64,000 nucleotides of DNA from Amyelois transitella (lineage: Eukaryota; Arthropoda; Insecta; Lepidoptera; Pyralidae): contig NC_083507.1 in assembly GCF_032362555.1 (NCBI RefSeq), positions 5,955,001 to 6,019,000 of the forward strand, in the 5' to 3' direction. Position 1 is the first letter of the stretch; every line of letters starts with the position of its first letter. Position numbers and translations under genes: made by a program. The notes under the pieces were generated by a model, which saw only the letters and a list, made by a program, of their open reading frames with translations, had not been told where the DNA came from and ran no database searches. Of the stretch, positions 55,200 through 64,000 are shown piece by piece.

Positions 55200-56830
55200 A
55201 AAACAGACAAGCGTGGATAATAATTTGTAGTTGTAGGTTATGATAACCGGCAAACTGTTGACGCGTATTTAACGACAAATATATGGCTTTTCAAGAAAAA
55301 AAACAATTGCTTACTTCAGTCAATCGATCAACACCTTAGAACGAAAACAATACTGGCAGTTTATAAAAAATAAATAGGCCAAAAACACAAATTTTTGCTA
55401 AGACATTAGAACATTTTGCATACGACAATAAATTCCGGAATCAGGACTGCCCGCCGGACTGATTTGGCGGGCATACCTCCAATTCTGCGTACTTTTATGG
55501 CTAGCTAAAATATGCTTTATTTTTTTAACCTAATCAGCCAGGTGGTAAGCAAGATGAGGCAACGATGGTACAACTATAATATATGAGTGGTTCTTCCGTT
55601 TCGTCCTAATCGCCATTCCAGGTCAAAAGTCGTTATGAATATTGTAATTAACCGTATTTTTTTTATTGAATAAGGTAGGACGTACTTTTATCTTAAATGT
55701 CCATCATATATATCAGGTTTAAACCTCATAACAAAAAAAATTTTAGAACAAAAACATGTATTTTTTTCATTCCTCTCCTTGTTCAAATGGACCCTCAGAA
55801 CGTTGTGACACACTTTTGTTGACTTTCCTAGGAGAAAAGTACATATTTTTTTTCTTATATACTAATGTATTCACTGACTATTATAAACCTGCAATACAGT
55901 ATTTTTTATAAGTGTTTAATATAGAAAGAATTGTCTTCAAAGTTTTGTCAACCCAAAAACTACATTGCCTTCCACAAAAATATAACATTAAATTTTTTAT
56001 GCACGTACAATACTATCTATTTCTTGCCAAACAAAAGACGCTCCCGCGCACCTCAGGCTGTCGATACAAGTCGTCAAGAGAGGTCGCACGCTGCCCGGAC
56101 AAAATATTTTTAGGATTTAATTTCTGAAAACAGCGTTTGTCACGAGTAAGTAAACATTACCTTCCGTAGTTTTTGTATGTGAGTGTAGACGTAAAAAAAT
56201 AATTTCAACTTTTGGTAATTAGCATACTGTAGGGTCTAGTTATCAATTAATTATGAATATCTAGCCTTTATTAATTCATGAGTAAATTCAGGAAATCTGC
56301 TCAAACTTCATTTCTTTCCGTATAATTCCCTTCCGTTCCCTCCAATTTTTTAAAGGAGGGTAATGAATCACTTTGGATTGTAATGATTTTTTTTAAATAT
56401 AAAATTAATATGTACCTACCTATGTCTCTTTGTTAATTTTTTCCTATTATTTTGATTATATCGAATTATAACTTGTGTAAGTATATGTCAGTATTATTGA
56501 ACTAACTTAAAATTAAATCTGTACATTTTGTAACCTACCTAAGTACTTATTATTTTATTTATTTATTTAAACTTCATTGCACAAAATACAAATGTATAGC
56601 ACAATTGGCGGACTTAATGCTAGAAGCATTATCTACCAGTCAACTATTGGGTCTTACAGAGAACTTAATGTGGGTAGGCTTAGGTAGGCTTCGAAAGAAG
56701 ACAGACAGCTGTCTGTTCGCAATAAACTGAAAAACTACTGAATGAACGGAATAGGTAGGTACCTAATTAATAAAGAAGGTTTCGTGAAATATTCGGTTAT
56801 TTTGCTTAGTTTTGTTTTTTAGATACATCT
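55200..56830. other. Non-coding stretch
   Basis: AT-rich, with no supported gene. A repeat at 56563-56650 (tttatttatttaaacttcat ... agaagcattatctaccagtc) is a diverged copy of the one at 35740. Small frames near 55912-56127 are not convincing. Confidence 0.35.
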
Positions 56831-56836
56831 GCAATA

Positions 56837-58667
56837 ATGTCGAAGCCGAAGAAACTGGCAACTAAAGAAAAAAAATAGCTAAAGACAGATTGCGAAAGAA
56901 GGTAAAATACGCAGAAATCAAGGCGGATCCTGAAAAATACAAATTAGAGAAGGAGAAACAAAAGAGGAAATTCCTTGTAAAAAAAGAAAAGAAACAAGTC
57001 CTAAGTATAACAGAGATGACGGCACGACAAAAGAGGGAGCAAAGGCGAAGAAGGCGAAAAAACTCCAAAAAATATTTAAATAAGGTGAAAGAGCAGAAAA
57101 TATTGCAAATAATTATAATAGACAACTCTCCGCCCAGTAATAAAACTGAGGAATTTATAAACATCCAGAACCCACGACCCTCTTATGTTACAAGAAGAAT
57201 CCACATCAAGCCAAAGTACATCGAAGTCACATTTAGTGCATCAAAAAACTAGTATTTCAAGCGCAATGAGAAAATTGCGATACATATCTAAAAAAGCAAT
57301 AACAATCTTACAGAATGAATTTGATAAACTAAAAAAATGAGAAAGCGCTTTTGAGAAGACATTTATTTATGGAGCAGATGTTACAAAAAGATAAGATTCA
57401 AGAAAAGAAAGTAGATGAAATCATAAAAAACATAAATAATGAGAAGGTACAAGAAGTGATAAAGAAGCTTTTGTTGAATGAAACAGTTTGTCGAGGAGTA
57501 TCAGAAAAACACAAAAGCCTTCCAAAAAAGAGGAAAGAGGAGCTTTTGCTGGATATAATTGATAATTCGAGGCTCAAAAAGTATGGGATATTGTCAAATA
57601 TTACTTTTGCTATGAGAAATTAACTGAAAAAAAAATTCGAGATAATAAAACTGCGAAACTAAAACAAAGTGTTGAAAATTTTCTACAAGAAGATGAAAAC
57701 AGTAAAATGGCGCCAGGAAAAAACGAATTTATTAAAAAAGGTGCATTAAAAAAACAAAAAAGATATTTAACCGATAATATGAAAAATTTACATGCGAAGT
57801 TTTGTAAGAAATGGGGCCATATACATTACTCAGTATTCTGCAAATATAGACCATTCTGGATAATTCAACCTTCATCAAAAAGAGACACGTGCCAATGAAA
57901 GCTGCACTCTAACATTGAACTTATTATTAAATTTTTAAAGAAAGCTAATATAATCACAGAAAATTCTTTATCTGAGGTTTTGAACAATTTATGTTGTAGT
58001 GTGTACCTACGAAAGAAATTGTTTAGAGAGAAAGTGCAAAATCTGCAAAAATAAAGTCACGACGTACCAGGAATTTGACAATCGGAAAACTATTATTTAT
58101 CATGAATGGATTTTTGAGAAGCAAGACCACGTAGGAAAAGTTGAAAAAAACAAGAGAGTTACATTAAAAAAGAAAAAGGAAGATTTACCACCTAATGTCA
58201 TTATGAAGTTCGAAACTCTACTGGCAGTTTTCTTCAAGCGGGTTTTAAATATAACAATGCAATATTCCGCTATTAAGAATCTGCAACGTGATTTATCTCC
58301 TAGTGAAGTCATATGCCATATAGACTTCAGCGAAAATTATTTATTAAAATATAAAGAAGAAATACAAAGTTTTCATTTCGGTGGAAGCCGCCAACAAATC
58401 TCTTTGCATACAGGAGTATTATATTTTTATGATCAGGAAACCAAAGTAGTAATTCATAAATCTTTTTGTACAATAAGCGAAAATATAATGCACGATGCTT
58501 CTGCTATATGGGCACACTTACAACCAGTTTTGAACATGGCCCAAGAGTTAGTCCCAATTATATCGGTAAAATTTTTAATAGAATGCAAAGTTTTCTAGAG
58601 TATAATTTAAGGAGAGGTCAGGGCAAGTCTAAGAAATTTGGATGGCTGCTAACTTTACTAATTTAAT
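56837..58667 (+). pseudogene. Decayed ORF of a multi-copy insect family, probably transposon-derived
   Basis: The pieces begin MSKPKKLATKEKK and continue as a very basic region (KYKLEKEKQKRKFLVKKEKK ... TARQKREQRRRRRK). Next come KMAPGKNEFIKKGALKKQKR and HIHYSVFCKYRPFWIIQPSS. The best-preserved block is SEVICHIDFSENYLLKYKEE, then IQSFHFGGSRQQISLHTGVL. Stops and frameshifts separate the blocks, and the end is truncated after AIWAHLQPVLNMAQELV. I recall proteins with the DFSENY and HFGGSRQQ motifs as abundant, unnamed multi-copy genes of insects and other animals. I do not know a domain name, and the transposon origin is inference. Confidence 0.6.
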
Positions 58668-58721
58668 TCTTGAGAGTTCCTACTTATTGTTAACTAATCC
58701 GTTACATTTTATTAACATTTT

Positions 58722-58927
58722 TAATGTATGGGAATGAAAGTTGGGTATGGCAAAAGTAGCACGAAAGCAGAATAAATGCAGTGGAAATGAGAGCGTTAAG
58801 GAGTATGATAGGTGGAAATTGAGTGAACGGAAAAGGAACAGCGTGATAAAGCAATGTTGTGATGTGAAAGAAGATGTAGTTACAGGAATAGAAAAGGGTA
58901 TGTTAAGATGATTTGGTCATGAGGAGA
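58722..58927 (+). repeat. RTE-like LINE fragment, internal
   Basis: It matches LINE positions about 10505-10715 (aatgtatgggaatgaaagtt, ggtatggcaaaagtagcacg, gatgtgaaagaagatgtagt) with scattered changes, including in-frame stops. Both ends are truncated. Confidence 0.85.
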
Positions 58928-58947
58928 GAGAGAGATCATTCTGATTA

Positions 58948-59081
58948 TTCATTACTTTCCATACGAAATCATTACACTCCCGTCATATTTAATTTTATTT
59001 CATTACCTTCCAAATTCAATCATTAACTTCCGTACTTATTTCATTACCTTCCGTGGGTTCATTACATTCCAGCTATTTTCT
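58948..59081. repeat. Irregular tandem motif TCATTACNTTCC
   Basis: The word (t)cattac/cattaac followed by ttcc or tccc recurs about six times at roughly 20-25 bp spacing. It is too irregular for a microsatellite and is non-coding. Confidence 0.5.
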
Positions 59082-59091
59082 TGACAATGAA

Positions 59092-59937
59092 AGCTTTTTC
59101 ATGAAGGCCTTTACTGATAATCTATACTTGAAAGGTACCCGAATGATTATATGTAACTGTTTTAAAAAATCGATTAAAAAAAAAACTTTCTTCAAAATCG
59201 TTGAGATTTGAACGAAACGGAAGAATCACTCATATCTTATTGTCTAATAGCGGCATAATATCGATTGCTGTTACACGAATAGTTCAATAACTGTCTAACT
59301 CCTATTACACACTTCTTTTTGAACCTGGGCTTGTTAACGTTAACAAATTAACAATAAAGTACCGTGATATCGTTATAAGTCTGATAAAGGTAATGTAATC
59401 TTATAACGATATATATCGTAATTAAATACGCTATTTATTGGTACCAATTAACTTTATAAATAACGTTACCAATAACAGTTTTATAAAATATAGGTACCTA
59501 CCTAACACGTCTGTCGCAACCCAACTGTACTACTATGCGCGACACGATTAGACGTGTTCGCGGCGTTCAGTCACGTTACATGAATTTAGAGGTAAATATA
59601 AAAAAAAATTACTTTAAACAATCTTAACGGTACTTAAGCCCTTACCGTCAATTTGACTGGTAACTTAGTACGAGTATAAAAGTAAATGAATCCCCAGCAT
59701 AACGGTAAGTACCGTAGAACGGGATAAATTGGTCCAATCTTAACATTCAAGTTAAGTTTAAACCATCTTCCGGTACATATAGAGTCATACAAGGGATACT
59801 GAAGAAGGCATGATAGACTATTATATACATTGAATTGCTTAAAAATCCAAAATAAACGACATATTTTAAGAAATTTAGCAAGAACCTTAGTAAATTGCAA
59901 TTTACCCCTGGCGGGGATAATAGATACGTGGCAGGGG
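59092..59937. other. Non-coding stretch
   Basis: I see nothing beyond AT-rich sequence and a few GTACCT-like words at 59493-59506. Confidence 0.35.
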
Positions 59938-59946
59938 TAAATCTTA

Positions 59947-61016
59947 ATGAACGTCAAGATGACGGAGCCACCTCGCAAAACACAAATATTATCGAACCAG
60001 CCCTTAGTACCTGGTTTGTACCTATTGGTACCTATATCAAAAAAGTTTGTACCTCAAAGAATTCAAAAATATCGATTGTGATATGTGGTTCCTCCATCTT
60101 GACGTCAAAATGGAGGAACCACCTTCGTTTCTTATAAAAATATAATGTATACCGTCAAGATGACCACACGGACACTTAGTACCTGGTTAGTACCTCCCAA
60201 GATCTTATCGCTATAATCGTTTTTTAAAGCAGTTTTTTAAGAAAATAATAAACAAAAAGAAAATGACAAGAGTGCCTGTGAATAATTAAAGCAAAATGTA
60301 TTAAACGAAAACTTTACTTCACAATAGTTCTAGGCGTTTAGAATTTAGTACAAACAATTATATTTATTAATTATTTAAAAGCACAATGCTAATGTTATGT
60401 TATTTAAACAAGTTGTATATAACTAAATATATGTCAATAAGTTATAAATAAAAGTTCTGATATTTAAATAAAATTATCTCAAAGTCGATTAAATTTATTT
60501 GATGGGTCATTCTACAATTTGAATCCTCGTATAATTTAATAATGCTAATGTTATTTTATTAAATTATACGAGGATTCAAATTGTAGAATAACCCATCAAA
60601 TATTTTTTTTTGTACTAAATCCTAAACGCCTAGAACTATTTTGAAGTAATGTTTTCGTTTAATACATTTTGCTATAATTATTCACAGGCACTTCTGTCAT
60701 TTTCTTTTTATTTATTATTTTCTTAAAAAACTGCATTAAAAAACGATTATAGCGATAAGATCTTGGGAGGTACTAACCAGGTACCAAGTGTCCTTGTGGT
60801 CATCTTGACTGTATACATTATATTTTTATAAGAAACGAAGGTGGTTCCTCCATTTTGACGTCAAGATGGAGGAACCACATATCACAATCGATATTTTTGA
60901 ATTCTTTGAGGTACAAACTTTTTTGATATAGGTACCAAAAGGTACAAACTAGGTACTAAGGGCTGGTTCGACAATATTTGTGTTTTGCGAGGTGGCTCCG
61001 TCATCTTGACGTTCAT
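59947..61016. mobile_element. Foldback element with 408-bp inverted arms
   Basis: Positions 59947-60354 pair with 60609-61016 over their full length, with 14 mismatches counted by eye (about 96-97%) and no indel. Between them lies a smaller palindrome, 60498-60542 against 60556-60600. Each arm also contains a local hairpin around TGACGTCA (60100-60107 and 60856-60863) bounded by gtggttcctccat. AAATCTTA flanks both sides directly (59939-59946 and 61017-61024), or TAAATCTTA if the last A:T pair is counted. That is an 8-9 bp target duplication. No open frame of note is present, so the element is non-autonomous. Confidence 0.88.
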
Positions 61017-61124
61017 AAATCTTAAATGAACCTAGGGCTGTCACTCCAGCTATCCAAAATTAGTAGGTACCTACCTACCTACTTACTTAGATATAGGTAG
61101 GTACCTAACTGTTCATCATTCGAC

Positions 61125-61740
61125 TATAAATGTAAATGGTTAAAAAAATAAAAGCTTTATTGTGAGATATATTTTTTTATTTTAATTCACAAAATTAACA
61201 AGTCTTTAATCAGGCTACTTGTGTAAAAATCGATTATTAATTATTTGGACGTTCACCTGGTGGCAGAAATATGAATTTGACGTAAGTATAACTTTATATA
61301 TGTATATATATATATATAATATTAGCTGTCTACCCCGGTTTCGCCCGTGGTACATACATAGCATATGTCACTCGGGGACACCTACTAACTAATGATAAAA
61401 TATATTTTTTAATCGGTCTATTATTTTTGGGGCCTATTTAATTCAAACAAACAATGAAAACTTTCCTCTAAATATGTATTATTATAGATAAAGTAGTCTC
61501 ACATTTTTCGTTTTTGGACAACCCTATTCATGCATTCCAATTTACCTCTTCATCAAACCAAATAACCCCAATGGTGTTCCAATTAAACCCAGCTTTGTTC
61601 CTATTATACCCGTTCCCGATGTCTTTTTCCCCCTTTCGCGTTCTAAATAACATCAAAATAATCTAAAATGAATACTTGACTAAAAGTAAGATTTTTATAA
61701 AAAATCCTTAAATATTTCCTTATCTTTAAGTTGCTTCAAG
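61125..61740. other. Non-coding stretch with repeat pieces
   Basis: A fragment of the taccccggtttcgcccg repeat class lies at 61322-61360, after a TATATA run. Nothing else is recognisable. Confidence 0.4.
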
Positions 61741-61751
61741 TGACTTAAGGT

Positions 61752-61822
61752 CCTATGTCCTCCAGCTGGGGTAGAGGGCATCCACAGTGCGTCGCCATCC
61801 CGCTCGGTCTTGAGCTTCGCGT
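61752..61822 (+). repeat. Short GC-rich repeat fragment
   Basis: tcctccagctggggtagagg, then gcatccacagtgcgtcgcca and tcccgctcggtcttgagc. It stands out from the AT-rich flanks and resembles a widespread moth repeat; its class is unknown. Confidence 0.4.
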
Positions 61823-62367
61823 TTTAAGTTGCTTCAAGTAGCACACTATTTTCTTTAAAACAAACACTAGGATTTCAGCAAAATTGCGTATTCAATCTCA
61901 CTTAAAACTTAAAGTTCTTTTGTGTAATTGTTGGACCACGTACGACAATGTTACAAAAAGAAGGATTTTTGAAATGAATCCTGATGGCTGGCTTGATTTC
62001 GCGGTGTGGCCAGGTCCAAAAAATAATAGTTCGTTCAAAAACATAAAAGTGCTCGTGTCTTACGCATAGAAGTGACAGTAACAGAAACGTTTAGAAAAGC
62101 AGATTTTTATTCCAATTTACCCCGCCATTCCTATTTCCCCCGTTTTACGGTATTTATAACGGTAACTCTGTTTGACAGTAATAATGATACCAATTTTTTA
62201 CGATAGGTAATTCATGTTTTGAACTGAGCATTTATCCTTTTCCACGGAGGATTGCGATTCTTTCGGAAAAAGATCGATGTTTTTTTGATCCCAATCATAT
62301 GCGGATGTATCGATTCACAAAAAACATGGATTTCTAAAATATCATTATATAAGTTTGCATTTATAAT

Positions 62368-62597
62368 CTCTTATATATAAAATTCTCGTGTCACAATGTT
62401 TGTCTCCGTACTCCTTCGAAACGTCTTTACCGATTTTAACCAAATTTTGCATGCATATTCAGTAGATCTGAGAATCGGCTAACATCTATTTTTCATACCC
62501 CTAAGTGTTAAGGGTTGTCCACACTTAACATTTTTTTTTTTAACAAGAAACTACTTAAAAGTTATTTATATGGCAAAACAATGTTTGCCGGGACAGC
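62368..62597 (+). repeat. Interspersed repeat (tataaaattctcgtgtcaca ... ccgggacagctagt)
   Basis: It starts tataaaattctcgtgtcaca, holds gatctgagaatcggctaaca and taagtgttaagggttgtcca, and ends caatgtttgccgggacagct. A part also occurs at 31330-31390. Confidence 0.55.
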
Positions 62598-62684
62598 TAG
62601 TGGTAATATAAATCCATTTTATGAAACCAAGATAGATAACACAATAACTGATCTCTTCTCTTACCGGTAAAATCATAGTTGGAA

Positions 62685-63490
62685 AGCTAGTGAACCCTCC
62701 GAGTAACGGTCTTCCTGTAAGGCTAGAAATGTGTCACTCTACAGTGATGATTCATAGCACACCAAGGCCAAAAATCATGACCTGGCAGGCATCTGCCCAG
62801 CACGTCATCAACACTTTTATTTCTTAAAATACATAGATAAAAAAACTTCCTGCTGTAATTTAAAAGCTTTAAAATTTAAATCATCTATTTTATTTATTAA
62901 TAATTATAAAAAAAATTGCCAGGCGATTAGAGTAAGCAAAAGTACACCTACCAGGTGCATCTAGAACTGCACAGTTTAGGAAGAAAAATAAACTTTCTTC
63001 TGTAAAGTTGAAATTTAAGTATATGTTTCAGTATATCATTTAGAAGAAATGTGTACAATGACAGGCGGTTCTGAACAGCATAAGACCTTGACAGGCAAGG
63101 GTAAAGATGCTCAGAACGTGCGAGTAAGAGGCGAGAACGTAAATGCATGTAGTGTCAGTGATATGTAAGAAAATTAAAAATTATAGATGCAATATATTTT
63201 TCTATTTCTAATTGTGATGTAATTTACACGTTTTTTCATATTCATTATCATCATCATCGACACTTCTTCACTACTACTTTTTTTATCATCAAATTTTTTT
63301 TAAGGAAGTTTTTTTATCCTATGTATTTTACATTTTAAGAAATAAAAGTGTTGATGACGTGCAGGGCAGATGCCTGCCAGGTCATGATTTTTGGCCTTGG
63401 TGTGCTATGAATCATCACTCTACACATTTCTAGCCTTACAGGAAGACCGGAGGACCGGCCTTACAGGAAGACTCGGAGGGTTCACTAGCT
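62685..63490. mobile_element. Second foldback element, arms of ~167 and ~188 bp
   Basis: 62685-62851 (agctagtgaaccctccgag ...) is the inverted copy of 63303-63490 with small indels. The right arm has an extra partial duplication of ttacaggaaga. The ~450-bp centre is AT-rich and contains a 66-codon frame without similarity to anything I know. I see no clear target duplication. Confidence 0.8.
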
Positions 63491-63717
63491 CTTAGACTAT
63501 CAGTTTTTTTTAGTTCAGGAAATTCGATGTTATCAATCATTTTATTGTCTTATCAAAGTCTTATTATATTGAAGCCTTGACATTGACATATCTATGACAT
63601 TGAGAACAAATGTAACTATTATTTTATCAAATGAAAGCGAAGGAAACTAATCATACAGTAATCTCGCGAGTTTTTGAATAATTTACCTTTATATCAGCAA
63701 CACCATAATATTACGGA

Positions 63718-63985
63718 CTAGCCGTGCCCGCAACTTCGTCCGCGTGGAATATTTGTTTTGGGCATCATTAAAGCCCTCAAGGATGAATAATTTTCCCCAT
63801 TTTTTTTACATCTTCCACTATTTCTTTGCTTCTTATAGTTTCAGTGTGATCTTATATAGCCTAAAACCTTCCTCGATAAATTTTTTATTCAACGCAAAAA
63901 GAATTTTTCAATTCGAACCAGTAGTTCCTGAGATTAGTGTGTTCAAACAAACAAACTCTTCAGCTTTATAATATTAGTATAGATA
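63718..63985 (+). repeat. Interspersed repeat (ctagccgtgcccgcaacttcg ... agtatagat)
   Basis: The head ctagccgtgcccgcaacttc is followed by tcgaaccagtagttcctgag, caaacaaacaaactcttcag and the end ctttataatattagtatagat. It matches, in the opposite orientation, the repeat at 19855-20095. Confidence 0.6.
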
Positions 63986-64000
63986 CATACACAAAAAATT

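Overview
The window looks like insect nuclear DNA, most probably from a moth or butterfly (Lepidoptera). The evidence is AT-rich spacers, short exons with GT/AG introns, an odorant receptor with lepidopteran-style exon structure, several mariner elements, and dozens of repeats ending in TATG-type tails. There is no sign of bacterial operons. Species cannot be named from sequence alone.

Five host genes can be read. (1) An odorant receptor on the minus strand at 914-3116 has six joined exons; its last ~50 residues lie off the left edge or were not found. (2) Arginase on the plus strand at 21083-25628 has six exons, is complete (346 aa), and carries a mariner in its fourth intron. (3) A ZNF622/Rei1-type 60S ribosome assembly factor on the minus strand at 27290-30946 has six exons and 389 aa. 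(4) S-formylglutathione hydrolase (esterase D) on the minus strand at 32403-35013 has four exons and 287 aa. (5) An FKBP15-like coiled-coil protein without an FKBP domain lies on the plus strand at 40793-52216, with three exons and 553 aa. Its first intron holds a near-intact Ty3/gypsy retrotransposon and its second a mariner. For all five, the exons were joined by hand and the splice phases agree at every junction.

Mobile DNA dominates the rest. From left to right: an RTE-like LINE (about 8690-10985) with an internal deletion between endonuclease and reverse transcriptase, plus several scattered 3' fragments; a SINE-like family whose 3' tail matches that LINE; a jockey-like LINE fragment (19155-19740); mariner 1 (23477-24814); a solo LTR with a 4-bp target duplication (37792-38047); an element with ~95-bp terminal inverted repeats that encodes only a helix-turn-helix protein (39638-40428); a Tc1-like transposase fossil (41095-41480); a gypsy element (42231-47874) with nearly identical LTRs, AGAT target duplication and a continuous Gag-Pol frame; mariner 2 (49422-50734); a Tigger/pogo-like element (52384-55190); a decayed multi-copy-type ORF of unknown class (56837-58667); a 1.07-kb foldback element with 408-bp arms and an 8-9 bp target duplication (59947-61016); and a second foldback element (62685-63490).

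The strongest candidates for something undescribed are the 1.07-kb foldback element, the terminal-inverted-repeat element carrying a DNA-binding domain without a catalytic domain, and the LINE-SINE pair sharing a 3' end. The host genes are unrelated housekeeping or sensory genes and do not form a functional cluster.
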